Source: SIG78 sp045635745 (GTDB lineage Bacteria; Verrucomicrobiota; Lentisphaeria; Victivallales; Victivallaceae). From it: a DNA stretch of 64,000 nucleotides. The first letter of the stretch is position 1; each line of letters begins with the position of its first letter. The notes beneath the pieces are model-generated. The model had not been told where the DNA came from and searched no databases. It saw nothing but the letters and a program-made list of their open reading frames with translations. The position numbers were made by a program, and so were the translations under genes. Below are positions 51,977-60,135 of the stretch, piece by piece. The stretch lies in NCBI GenBank assembly GCA_045635745.1, contig JAZTWG010000033.1, positions 3,330-67,329 of the forward strand, written 5' to 3'.

Positions 51977-54946
51977 ATGAATTATCGCATTGAAGTTGCC
52001 CCCCGCCGTGAATGGCATGACGCCCGGGGCGAAAAGACCAAAAAGCAGATCAACGACTTTTTGAAGATCCATGTGGACAATGTTCGTACGCGCGATGTCT
52101 ATACCATTTCGGCCGACATCACCCCTGCTGAAGCTGCGCGCATTGCCGAATACCTGACCAATCCGGTGCTGCAGACGAGCCGCGTGGGCGGTTCGGCACT
52201 TACTGCCGAAGACAACGGCTGCCGTTTTCTGGTGATCGTGGGCTTCAAGCCCGGGGTTACTGACAACGTGGGCCGTACTGCCAGAGAAGCTGTTGCCGAT
52301 ATCATCGGCCGGAAACTGGCTAAAGATGAAGATGTTTACAGCTCGGTGGAGTATCTGCTCTACGGCGCCGGTTTGACTGCCGAGTCGGTGGATATTCTTG
52401 CGCGCAAACTGCTTGCCAATGAACTTATTCAGACTGTGCAGATTTTCTCCGCCGGCGAGTTGACCGGTGAACTGCCGCTGAATATGCCCCGTATCAACGC
52501 GGTGGGAAGTATTCCGGTGAAGGAATACAATCTGGAAGTCAGCGATGATGAACTTGTGGAATTGAGCAAAAAAGGTACTCTGGCGCTGACATTGGAAGAA
52601 ATGAAAGCCATTCAGGGTTACTTCCGCGTGGCCGAAGGCCGCAGCGAATACGGCTTGAGCGCCAACCCCACCGATGTGGAATTGGAAGTGCTTGCCCAGA
52701 CCTGGAGCGAACATTGCAAACACAAGATCTTCAGCGCCACCATTGATTATAAAGATTTGGAAAACGGCGAAAGCTTTACCGTGGACAGCTGCTACAAGAG
52801 CTTTATCAAAAAGTCCACCAAAGAGATTGCCAATGAAGTCGATTTTCTCGTATCGGTCTTCAGCGACAATGCCGGTGTGATCACTTTCAACGACAAAGTC
52901 GATATCTGCTACAAAGTCGAAACCCACAACAGCCCCTCGGCGCTCGACCCCTACGGCGGTGCCATGACCGGTATTGTGGGTGTGAACCGCGACCCGATGG
53001 GTACGGGACAGGGTGCTGAACTGCTGATCAATGTCTGGGGTTACTGCCTGGGCTCGCCCTTTACCGAAGATAAAGATGTGCCCGAAGGGCTCCTGCACCC
53101 CCGCAGATTGCGCGATGGTGTGCATCAGGGCGTGATCGACGGCGGCAACCAGTCGGGTATTCCTTATGGTTACGGCTGGGAATACTTTGATGAACGTTAT
53201 CTGGGCAAACCGCTGGTTTACTGCGGAACCGTGGGCGTGCTGCCCAAAAATATCAATGGCGGCCGCGGTGCCGACAAAGCTATCAAACCCGGCGACCTGA
53301 TTGTTATGGGTGGCGGCAGGATCGGTAAAGACGGTATCCACGGGGCGACCTTCTCGAGCGAAGAACTGCATCAGGATTCTCCGGTACAGGCCGTGCAGAT
53401 CGGCGACCCGATCACGCAGAAAAAACTCGGTGACTTTACTTTTGAAGCCCGTAACCGCGGACTTTACCGCTTTATTACCGACAACGGTGCCGGCGGTTTG
53501 AGCTCCAGCGTGGGCGAAATGGCCGAAATCTGCGGCGGCTGCCGGATGGATCTGGCGCTGGCTCCGCTGAAATATGCGGGTCTTGCTCCGTGGGAAATTC
53601 TGGTATCCGAAGCGCAGGAACGTATGAGCTATGCCGTTCCGCCGGAACATATCGAAGAATTCAAGAAACTCGCGGCCGAACGCGATGTGGAAGTGACCGT
53701 GCTGGGCGAATTCACCGATGACGGCAAGTTCCATATCCTCTACGACGGCAAGACCGTAGCTTTGCTGGATATTGAATTCATGCATCAGGGGCTGCCCAAG
53801 ATGTATCTTAATGCCCGCTGGAAGAAGCCGGTCTGGGAAGAACCCACCGATGTCAACAGCCGCAATATGGCAAGCGATCTTACCGCCATGCTCGCCCGTT
53901 TGAATATCACTTCCGACGAATTCAAGGCCCGTCAGTACGACCACGAAGTTAAAGGTTTGAGCGTAGTCAAGCCCTTTACCGGCAAATGCCGCGATGTGTT
54001 GAGCGATGCTACGGTGACGATGATCGAACCGTTGAGCACCGAAGGTATCATACTTTCGGCGGCGATGCTGCCGCGTTACAGCGATATCGATACATATGAT
54101 ATGATGGCATCGAGTATTGACCTGGCTATCCGCCGCGTATTGGCAGTTGGCGGTAAACTCGGTCATATGGCCGGTCTGGATAACTTCTGCTGGCCGGACC
54201 CGGTGCAGAGCGAAAAGACTCCCGATGGCGAATATAAACTCGCCCAGCTGGTGCGTGCCAATCAGGCGCTTTACGACTGCACCAAGGCGTTCAAAGTGCC
54301 GTGCATTTCCGGTAAAGACTCGATGAAAAATGACTCTACCCGCGGCGGCAAAAAGATTTCCATTCCGCCGTCGGTGCTGTTCAGCGTGATCGCCAAGATG
54401 GATGATATCCGTCTGGCGGTAACACTCGATGCAAAACTGCCCGGCGATGACGTGTATGTACTTGGATTGACCAAAGATGAACTCGGCGGCAGCGAATACT
54501 ACGCCATGCTCGGTTACACCGGCAATAATGTGCCGAAACTGGATGTGCCCGCAGCACTCGCCATGTACGACAAAGTTGCCGAACTCACCGGCAAAAAACT
54601 TGCCCACAGCTTACACACCCCCGGTTTCGGCGGTTTGGCGGTAGCTTTTGCCAAGACCGCTATGGCTGGCAGACTTGGTATGAATATTGAGCTGGGCAGC
54701 ATTCCGCAACCCGGCGGTTTGAGCTTGGCCGAATTGCTTTATTCCGAAAGCAACACCCGTTTTGTCATGACCGCTGCGCCGGATAAGCGCGATGAAATCG
54801 CCGCCATCCTCAAAGGCGTGCCGTTTGCCCGTGTGGGTGTGGTTACCGATGACGATGTGCTGCGTTTGAGCGGCAATGGCAGCGATGTGGCAGTGAAGCT
54901 GGGCGATCTGGTGAAATCGTACAAATCCACACTTGCCGGTATCTGA
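51977..54946 (+). CDS. purL: Phosphoribosylformylglycinamidine synthase PurL with PurS-like N-terminus
   Basis: This 989-residue enzyme makes FGAM from FGAR, ATP and ammonia. The first ~190 residues (YRIEVAPRREWHDARGEKTK, then ADITPAEAARIAEYL, then VIVGFKPGVTDNVG) look like duplicated PurS-type domains. The rest is PurL, with TWSEHCKHKIF, VETHNSPSALDPYGGA and GISGKDSM-type blocks (PCISGKDSMKN). The C-terminal glutaminase of the long PurL is absent, so PurQ must be a separate protein. It is intermediate between the small PurL with separate PurS and the long fused form. GAGGAG precedes the ATG. Confidence 0.92.
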   Translation: MNYRIEVAPRREWHDARGEKTKKQINDFLKIHVDNVRTRDVYTISADITPAEAARIAEYLTNPVLQTSRVGGSALTAEDNGCRFLVIVGFKPGVTDNVGRTAREAVADIIGRKLAKDEDVYSSVEYLLYGAGLTAESVDILARKLLANELIQTVQIFSAGELTGELPLNMPRINAVGSIPVKEYNLEVSDDELVELSKKGTLALTLEEMKAIQGYFRVAEGRSEYGLSANPTDVELEVLAQTWSEHCKHKIFSATIDYKDLENGESFTVDSCYKSFIKKSTKEIANEVDFLVSVFSDNAGVITFNDKVDICYKVETHNSPSALDPYGGAMTGIVGVNRDPMGTGQGAELLINVWGYCLGSPFTEDKDVPEGLLHPRRLRDGVHQGVIDGGNQSGIPYGYGWEYFDERYLGKPLVYCGTVGVLPKNINGGRGADKAIKPGDLIVMGGGRIGKDGIHGATFSSEELHQDSPVQAVQIGDPITQKKLGDFTFEARNRGLYRFITDNGAGGLSSSVGEMAEICGGCRMDLALAPLKYAGLAPWEILVSEAQERMSYAVPPEHIEEFKKLAAERDVEVTVLGEFTDDGKFHILYDGKTVALLDIEFMHQGLPKMYLNARWKKPVWEEPTDVNSRNMASDLTAMLARLNITSDEFKARQYDHEVKGLSVVKPFTGKCRDVLSDATVTMIEPLSTEGIILSAAMLPRYSDIDTYDMMASSIDLAIRRVLAVGGKLGHMAGLDNFCWPDPVQSEKTPDGEYKLAQLVRANQALYDCTKAFKVPCISGKDSMKNDSTRGGKKISIPPSVLFSVIAKMDDIRLAVTLDAKLPGDDVYVLGLTKDELGGSEYYAMLGYTGNNVPKLDVPAALAMYDKVAELTGKKLAHSLHTPGFGGLAVAFAKTAMAGRLGMNIELGSIPQPGGLSLAELLYSESNTRFVMTAAPDKRDEIAAILKGVPFARVGVVTDDDVLRLSGNGSDVAVKLGDLVKSYKSTLAGI

Positions 54947-54957
54947 CACATTACTCA

Positions 54958-55968
54958 ATGAGCCAAGGCAAATACATTTATCCCGGAAACGCGGTGCTTG
55001 CCGCGCCGCTTTCCGGGTACACTGATCTACCCTACCGGAGGAGTCTCCGCCGGCAGGGTTGTTTCTTTGCATTTACTGAAATGGTGGATGCCGCCAGTAT
55101 AGCGTACAGCAACAACAACTCTATTGAATTATTGCGCCGTGGTGATGAAGAAGATTTTCTGGCAGTTCAGCTCGTTGGCAGCGATCTTGAGCATTTGCGG
55201 GTGGCGGTCGATCACATAAATGAGCATGAGTTTGATGTTTTTGACTTCAATTTGGGCTGCCCTGTGGCGAAGGTTGCCAAAAAACATGCCGGTGCTGCTT
55301 TAGGCCGGGATGTGGAAAATGCTTTGAAGTGTTTTGAATTGCTTGCCAGCCGGACCCGTTTTCCCATAACGGCCAAGATCCGCATTCTGGATGAAGTCGA
55401 TCCGGAGCCCACGCTGGAACTGGTGCGCGGACTTTCCGGATTGGGTGCGCGGGCGATCACTATACACGGTCGAGTGATGTCAAAGTTTTATTCCGGGGAG
55501 GTTTTTACCGATATAATTTCTGCGTGTGTGGAGGCGGTGCCGGCTACGCAGATCATTGCCAATGGCGGGATCATGTGCAGCGCCGATGCCGAAAAACTGA
55601 AAGCCTGCTCCCGATGCAGCGCAGTCATGCTGGCGCGCGGCATGATGGGCAATCCCTGGCTTTTCCGTGAAGTTGAAGAAAAAGAAAATTATCTGCCGCC
55701 GACCGTGAATGAGTGGGCGATAGAAATGACCACGCATATTGAAGAGATGGCCGCCTATTACGGCGAAAACCGCGGCTTGACTCTTTCACGCAAACTGGTG
55801 CTGGATTATCTGCGGGGCAGGGGCTTCGGCGGCGAAAGTAAAAACCGGGCATCGGGATTGAATTCGCTGGATGAGTTTTACCGTTTCCGCGATTGGCTGC
55901 TGGAGCGCGGTCCGGCGCCGTCGTATTTTATGAATCCTCCGCAATGCCGCCGGTTGCGGCAAGGGTGA
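54958..55968 (+). CDS. dus: tRNA-dihydrouridine synthase
   Basis: This 336-residue FMN-dependent barrel reduces uridines of tRNA to dihydrouridine. The N-terminus APLSGYTDLPYRR, the catalytic Cys in FNLGCPVAKVAKKHAGAAL, the KIRI segment, AITIHGRV, IIANGGIM and the ARGMMGNPWLF end are all typical. It resembles the DusB-type subgroup, but the exact site modified is not decided by sequence alone. It starts 11 bases after purL and has a terminator about 50 bases after its stop. Confidence 0.93.
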   Translation: MSQGKYIYPGNAVLAAPLSGYTDLPYRRSLRRQGCFFAFTEMVDAASIAYSNNNSIELLRRGDEEDFLAVQLVGSDLEHLRVAVDHINEHEFDVFDFNLGCPVAKVAKKHAGAALGRDVENALKCFELLASRTRFPITAKIRILDEVDPEPTLELVRGLSGLGARAITIHGRVMSKFYSGEVFTDIISACVEAVPATQIIANGGIMCSADAEKLKACSRCSAVMLARGMMGNPWLFREVEEKENYLPPTVNEWAIEMTTHIEEMAAYYGENRGLTLSRKLVLDYLRGRGFGGESKNRASGLNSLDEFYRFRDWLLERGPAPSYFMNPPQCRRLRQG

Positions 55969-56017
55969 TCTGAAGTCCCGGATTGCCTGATAGATTCGGT
56001 TGGAAATATCAATTTCA

Positions 56018-56059
56018 GAGCAGCTTTTTTGGAAAAAAATCAAAAAAGCTCTTTTTTTT
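56018..56059 (+). terminator. Intrinsic terminator after dus
   Basis: AGCTTTTTT (56022-56030) pairs with AAAAAAGCT (56042-56050), with GAG and CTC extending the stem around one extra C, then eight T. It closes the secA-purL-dus run. Confidence 0.85.
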
Positions 56060-56061
56060 AT

Positions 56062-56090
56062 TTGCATAAAATCAAACCGGTAGTTATATT
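56062..56090 (+). promoter_or_regulatory. Promoter of the candidate RNA
   Basis: TTGCAT (56062-56067) and TATATT (56085-56090) are exactly 17 bases apart, with a predicted start at 56097-56099, where the outer stem of the RNA begins. Confidence 0.75.
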
Positions 56091-56097
56091 AGCAATC

Positions 56098-56194
56098 AGA
56101 AAGCAGGTCAATCTCGGAACAATTAACGCATCGGGGCCGCAAGGTCTTATTGTAATCAGTCAGCTGAGACGTATAAAGCCTGCTTTCTTTTTTT
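56098..56194 (+). ncRNA. Candidate 97-base structured small RNA or leader
   Basis: The predicted start is followed at once by AGAAAGCAGG (56098-56107), which pairs with CCTGCTTTCT (56179-56188) directly before a run of T (56188-56194). The whole RNA is therefore closed by its own ends. Inside, ACAAT pairs with ATTGT, and GGCC-GCAA-GGTC forms a small tetraloop hairpin. I match it to no known class: no SRP-RNA core, no tRNA T loop, and no complete riboswitch core. It could be an independent RNA or an attenuator for the metallo-hydrolase gene that begins 25 bases after it. Confidence 0.62.
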
Positions 56195-56219
56195 AGCTCT
56201 GAAAAGCCAAAGGAGTATT

Positions 56220-56828
56220 ATGGAAAAATTCAGAATTGTGCCGGTGGGGGCATTGGCAGTAAATTGTTATCTGGTATTTCTGGAAAAAATCAAAATGCTG
56301 CTGGTGGTCGATCCCGGCGATGATGCTGATTTGATTCTCAGTGCGGCTGAAGGTTTTCCTTATGAGCGTGCTGCAATATTGCTGACCCATGCCCATGTGG
56401 ATCATATCGGCGCGGTTCCGGAAGTCAAAAAAGCGCTCAATGCGGAGTTTGTCTACCTTGCCGGCGGCGATGAAGAGCTTTACCATAGTCCGGATAACCA
56501 CATACTTCCTTATCTGCCGCCGGTGGCCGGATTGCCCTCAACTACGCCGGTGTGGGATGTGCCGGAAGTCAAATTGCTGTTGACTCCGGGACATTCGCGC
56601 GGCGGGAGCTGTTTTTATTTTCCGGAACAGAAAATGGTGATTTCCGGCGATACGCTTTTTGCCGGTTCGGTGGGCCGAACCGATTTGCCGGGCGGCTCAT
56701 TTGCAGAATTGGAAAAAAGCATTCGCAAAGAGTTGCTGACTTTGCCTGAAGATGTAGTCGTTTACCCGGGGCACGGTCCGCGCACGACTATTGGCGAAGA
56801 GAAACGGAGCAATCCCTATTTGACTTGA
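56220..56828 (+). CDS. Metallo-beta-lactamase-fold hydrolase (glyoxalase II-like)
   Basis: This 202-residue protein has the metal-binding motif THAHVDHIG (residues 56-64), then a His in TPGHSRGGSCFYF, an Asp in ISGDTLFAGSVGRTDL and a final His in YPGHGP. This is the short glyoxalase II-like family that hydrolyses thioesters or related compounds. It lacks the C-terminal helical domain of true glyoxalase II. AAAGGAG is five bases before the ATG. The upstream candidate RNA shares its promoter, so its expression may depend on readthrough of that terminator. Confidence 0.92.
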   Translation: MEKFRIVPVGALAVNCYLVFLEKIKMLLVVDPGDDADLILSAAEGFPYERAAILLTHAHVDHIGAVPEVKKALNAEFVYLAGGDEELYHSPDNHILPYLPPVAGLPSTTPVWDVPEVKLLLTPGHSRGGSCFYFPEQKMVISGDTLFAGSVGRTDLPGGSFAELEKSIRKELLTLPEDVVVYPGHGPRTTIGEEKRSNPYLT

Positions 56829-56837
56829 GGCGATATT

Positions 56838-57272
56838 ATGAAAAATTTTATAACTTACAGTACCGCAGCGGCAATATTGCTGATCGCCTTCACTGCTTCT
56901 GCCAATTCGAGGACAGTTTACCGCGATTCCAGCGGCAAAATGACCGGGAGCAGCCAAACAGTGGGCAGCCGCACGGTGTACCGCGATGCTTCCGGGCGCA
57001 ATGCCGGGAGCAGCCAGAATGTGGGCAATCGGACGATCTACCGCGATTCCAGCGGCAAAATGATCGGGAGCAGCCAGAAAGTGGGCAGCCGCACGGTGTA
57101 CCGCGATGCTTCCGGGCGCAATGCCGGGAGCAGTCAAACTGTGGGCAATAAAACCGTTTACCGGGATGCGGCAGGAAGAGCCTCCGCCAGCAGTCAGACA
57201 ACAGGTAACCGCGTGATCTATCGGGATAAAACAGGGAAAATCACGGGAAGCGGCATTAAGACTGCTCGTTGA
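56838..57272 (+). CDS. Exported protein made of 20-residue repeats
   Basis: After a signal peptide (MKNFITYSTAAAILLIAFTASA) this 144-residue protein is built of six 20-residue units of the form RTVYRDxSGKxxGSSQxVG. At the DNA level the period is 60 bases, and units 1-2 are repeated as 3-4: 56961-57013 is identical to 57081-57133 over 53 bases, so a 120-base unit was recently duplicated. The last two units have diverged. Similar Tyr-Arg-Asp/Gly repeats occur in exported proteins of several bacteria, with no known function. GAGG precedes the ATG. It lies nine bases after the metallo-hydrolase and 32 before the lipoprotein gene. Confidence 0.78.
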   Translation: MKNFITYSTAAAILLIAFTASANSRTVYRDSSGKMTGSSQTVGSRTVYRDASGRNAGSSQNVGNRTIYRDSSGKMIGSSQKVGSRTVYRDASGRNAGSSQTVGNKTVYRDAAGRASASSQTTGNRVIYRDKTGKITGSGIKTAR

Positions 57273-57304
57273 AATGTATTAAAAAATCAAAGATGGGGGG
57301 ATTC

Positions 57305-58774
57305 ATGATAATTAAAATTTTTCTTTTATTTCTTGCTGCCTCCAGTCTGCTGTTCAGCGGATGTTCTCTTATGCCTTCTATCGTGCCCGCAACCGAAGTG
57401 ACCATATGCGAGCCGGCTCCGGAAGATCTGAATTTCACCCTTCCGGGCGGGCTTCTGCTGGAGATGAAAGGTATAGGTCCGGGAGTTTTTGTTATGGGAG
57501 GGCAGGCTCTTTATACTAATATTCATGAAATGGCTCGCAAGGTTACTCTTACTCAAAAATTCTGGTTGGGTAAATTTGAAATCACCCGTGAGCAATATTG
57601 TGCAGTAATGGGCAAAGACAATCTGGAGCATCTTAAATATTGCATGGCCAAGCGTTTATCTGATAAAAATCTGCCGGTTTGCTGTGTATCATGGGAAGAA
57701 GCTAAAGCATTTGCCGGCAGGCTCAACGAAATATTCAAAGAGCAATTGCCTGAAGGGTACAGCTTTGATCTGCCATCTGCGGCACAGTGGGAATACGCAT
57801 GCCGGGCGGGGACTACGGGCGCTTTTCATGATAATTCCGGTCTGCCGGTCAGAATAACAGAAAACTCCGGCACAACTGCATCAAAAAATAAATACACCTA
57901 TACCATTCTTGAAGAGTGTAAAACACTGGATAAACTTGGCTGGTACAAAGCTAACAGTTCATTAAGGGTACACCCCGTCGGCGGCAAAGAACCGAACCAA
58001 TGGGGGTTGTATGATATGCATGGCAATCTCAGTGAGTGGTGTCGCGACAGCATGGTTATATATCCTTTTACAGAAAATTTATATTCATATAAAAATATGA
58101 TTGATCCTGTTGGCGGTCAACCCGGAACGTGGGCTGCCACAAATTCATACAAGAAGGAAGAAAAAAAAGAATATCGCGGCGGTAGTTACCTGCTGCCTGC
58201 AAAGTTTTCGACCAGTTGGTGCAGAATATCGGATGAGCCTGATAAAAAAAATTTTTTAAGGGGTATGCGAATTGCTCTGGTTGCGCCATCAGTCAGCAAA
58301 ATAGATGAAGATGACAAGCGTTACTATTCATTAAATCAGAATATAGTAAAAATGCGTAGGGAAATGGTAGTTAAGACGGCTTTAATAATCGGACAATGTA
58401 TTATTGATCATGCACCGGAACTTCTTGAAGCGACTTCAGATGTGATCGATTCGGTTCATGCTATGAAGCATGGTTCTTCAAACCGAGCCGCAGGAAACTC
58501 ATCTGATTCCACCTTTTCTGGCAGTGGGAATATCCGCGGTTACGATACGCTCCGCCCTGGGCGTAGCAGCGTTTACCGACTTTATGTGAATGGACAACAG
58601 GTTGATGCATCGTGGCGGGCCGCCGGCACAAGTATATCTGTCAATAATTGCGGTTCTTACGCCAGAGTTATGGCCGGCAATCCTCCGGTATCAGCCGGAA
58701 AAACCTTCAATACCAGAATATCTGCAACTTATCGTGGCAAGACTTTTTATAAGACCATAACCATTGCCAAATAG
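57305..58774 (+). CDS. Lipoprotein with a formylglycine-generating-enzyme (SUMF1-like) domain
   Basis: This 489-residue protein has a lipoprotein signal with lipobox LFSGC (Cys20). Residues 45-330 form a SUMF1/FGE-sulfatase domain: FVMGG, FWLGKFEITREQYCAVMG, VSWEEAKAFAGRLN, FDLPSAAQWEYACRAGTTG, WGLYDMHGNLSEWCRD and EYRGGSYLLPAKFS...GMRIAL. It probably binds or modifies a partner at the cell surface rather than activating a sulfatase, as true FGE cysteines are not clearly placed. The last 75 residues (RSSVYRLYVNGQQVDASW to the end) look like a separate beta-sandwich domain. ATG 57305 has GGGGGG five bases upstream; an upstream in-frame TTG is less likely. Confidence 0.82.
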   Translation: MIIKIFLLFLAASSLLFSGCSLMPSIVPATEVTICEPAPEDLNFTLPGGLLLEMKGIGPGVFVMGGQALYTNIHEMARKVTLTQKFWLGKFEITREQYCAVMGKDNLEHLKYCMAKRLSDKNLPVCCVSWEEAKAFAGRLNEIFKEQLPEGYSFDLPSAAQWEYACRAGTTGAFHDNSGLPVRITENSGTTASKNKYTYTILEECKTLDKLGWYKANSSLRVHPVGGKEPNQWGLYDMHGNLSEWCRDSMVIYPFTENLYSYKNMIDPVGGQPGTWAATNSYKKEEKKEYRGGSYLLPAKFSTSWCRISDEPDKKNFLRGMRIALVAPSVSKIDEDDKRYYSLNQNIVKMRREMVVKTALIIGQCIIDHAPELLEATSDVIDSVHAMKHGSSNRAAGNSSDSTFSGSGNIRGYDTLRPGRSSVYRLYVNGQQVDASWRAAGTSISVNNCGSYARVMAGNPPVSAGKTFNTRISATYRGKTFYKTITIAK

Positions 58775-58867
58775 GAATTACGGCAGACTGTCGGATCGGT
58801 GAAACTGCCGGAAAATAAGATTCCGGAGCTAAAAAGCTAAAAAGGTCAAAAAAGTCATCAAATAAAC

Positions 58868-58895
58868 TTGCAAAACTTTAAATTTGTGGTATATT
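58868..58895 (+). promoter_or_regulatory. Promoter of tRNA-Pro
   Basis: TTGCAA (58868-58873) and TATATT (58890-58895) are 16 bases apart, about a dozen bases before the tRNA 5' end. Confidence 0.7.
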
Positions 58896-58907
58896 GATAA
58901 AACAGAT

Positions 58908-58986
58908 CGGGATATAGCGCAGCTTGGTTTAGCGCGTTTGTCTGGGGGACAAAAGGTCGCGAGTTCGAATCTCGCTATCCCGACCA
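58908..58986 (+). tRNA. tRNA-Pro (anticodon GGG)
   Basis: The 79-base gene has acceptor CGGGATA / TATCCCG, D stem GCGC/GCGC, anticodon stem TTTGT/ACAAA with loop CTGGGGG (anticodon GGG at 58944-58946), T stem GCGAG/CTCGC with TTCGAAT, and an encoded CCA. It has its own promoter and terminator. The AT-rich islet begins just after it. Confidence 0.97.
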
Positions 58987-58999
58987 TTTGCAGTGTATA

Positions 59000-59048
59000 C
59001 GGAATTTCAGACACAGCCTTTGCGGCTACCTGAAATTCCGTTTTTTTT
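59000..59048 (+). terminator. Intrinsic terminator after tRNA-Pro
   Basis: CGGAATTTCAG (59000-59010) pairs perfectly with CTGAAATTCCG (59030-59040), followed by about eight T. Confidence 0.9.
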
Positions 59049-59193
59049 ATTTCCAAGCAAGAGGCAGTCTAAAAAATCCGTATCGGGATGCAATGGTCGA
59101 CGTATTTTAAGAATTCAGAAAAAATTCAGATTTTCTGCTGTTGTACGATAGTTGCCGGATTATCAGAAATTTGACCCCGGCTTTTGTATCCTT

Positions 59194-59340
59194 TTAATTT
59201 TTCCATCTGGCATCTTTCAGCCATGCTTTTACCGTTGCTCGTCCTACTCCGGTTTGTGCTGTAATTTGAGCAATGGTTGCTCCGTCTTTGCGTGCATTGA
59301 TTACCTCCAGCCTTTTTTCTTCGCTGTACTTCTTGATCAT
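59194..59340 (-). CDS. Small helix-turn-helix protein, probably a truncated transposase OrfA
   Basis: This 48-residue protein (start ATG 59340, AGGA eight bases upstream) is one helix-turn-helix: KKYSEEKRLEVINARKDGA, then TIAQITAQTGVGRATVKAWL. It resembles the first 45 residues of IS3- or IS630-type transposase OrfA proteins, which open with (R/K)KYS(E/D)E and have the same turn. The rest of such a protein is absent, and no IS ends are visible, so it may be a remnant or a small stand-alone regulator. It lies at the start of the AT-rich islet and reads toward the tRNA. Confidence 0.5.
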   Translation of the reverse strand: MIKKYSEEKRLEVINARKDGATIAQITAQTGVGRATVKAWLKDARWKN

Positions 59341-59480
59341 TTCTTGTTTCCTTTCTGTTTTACTTAATGATCTGACGGAATACATAAGATAGCATTTTGA
59401 GCAGAGAAAATCATTTTTTTCAAAAAAATATTGACATAAGCATGCATATATGGAAACACGTGTTTTACAGGGAGAAATAT

Positions 59481-60131
59481 ATGTTTGACTATACCAATAT
59501 CTTGAATTTGCACGAATTTCAAATTGAATGCAGCGAAGGACGATACAATATTCCAATTATAAAAACGGAAAAATTTATTCCTGACAAACTGATTGATTTT
59601 TGTCATTCTCTGCGGAGTACCCAATTTTCTTCTGGAGTACATTTTTTTCTGGATGATTACCGTTTTGAACGGATTTGGCGTTTGCCGTGGCGTTATATAC
59701 CGCGATTAAGCAATTTTGATGTTGTTCTTTCTCCGGATTTTTCATTGTATACGGATATGCCACAAGCAATGAAAATCTGGAATGTTTACCGTTCCAGACT
59801 TCTCGGACAAATAATGCAGCGAGCCGGATGCCGTGTTATTCCGACAGTTTCGTGGGCAGATGTTGACAGTTTTGATTATTGTTTTGAAGGCATAATCCCC
59901 GGTTCTGTTGTTGCCGTTTCCACTGTTGGAACGATGTATTCCCAAGAGTGCCGCAAGATATTTTTGCGTGGATTTGAAGCAATGATCGAAAAATTAAATC
60001 CTGACAAAATTATCGTTTATGGAAAAGTTCCGGATGAATTAAAATCAGGAAATTACGAAATTATTTCGTTTTCAAACACTTCAATGGCTTGGAAATACGG
60101 TCATCGCGGTGTAAGTTATAAGGAGAAATAA
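59481..60131 (+). CDS. DUF4417-type protein
   Basis: This 216-residue protein fits DUF4417, a family common in mobile elements and phages with no known function. It has IPIIKTEKFIPDKLIDFCHSL near the N-terminus, LDDYRFERIWRLPWRYIPRLSNFDVVLSPDFSLYTDMPQAMKIWNVYRSRLLGQIMQRAG and SVVAVSTVGTMYSQECRKIFLRGFE. No signal peptide or membrane span. I chose ATG 59481, which has GGGAG eight bases upstream. It is AT-rich compared with the housekeeping genes and starts four bases before its neighbour's ATG, which indicates that the two are coupled. Confidence 0.8.
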   Translation: MFDYTNILNLHEFQIECSEGRYNIPIIKTEKFIPDKLIDFCHSLRSTQFSSGVHFFLDDYRFERIWRLPWRYIPRLSNFDVVLSPDFSLYTDMPQAMKIWNVYRSRLLGQIMQRAGCRVIPTVSWADVDSFDYCFEGIIPGSVVAVSTVGTMYSQECRKIFLRGFEAMIEKLNPDKIIVYGKVPDELKSGNYEIISFSNTSMAWKYGHRGVSYKEK

Positions 60132-60135
60132 TAAT

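Noticed and set aside
51899..54607. 902-codon open frame opposite purL
   Set aside because: Antisense shadow of purL; no domain and no ribosome site.
56098..56194. Possible TPP riboswitch, from a CTGAGA and a CGGGG in the candidate RNA
   Set aside because: The second half of the TPP core (CCTGATC and GCGTAGGGA blocks) is absent.
56098..56194. SRP (4.5S) RNA or a self-cleaving ribozyme in the candidate RNA
   Set aside because: No GGAAGGAAGCA-type SRP core, no CTGANGA/GAAA hammerhead core, and the twister elements do not line up.
58829..59056. 75-codon minus-strand frame covering tRNA-Pro
   Set aside because: It is the antisense of the tRNA, a well-known source of false genes.
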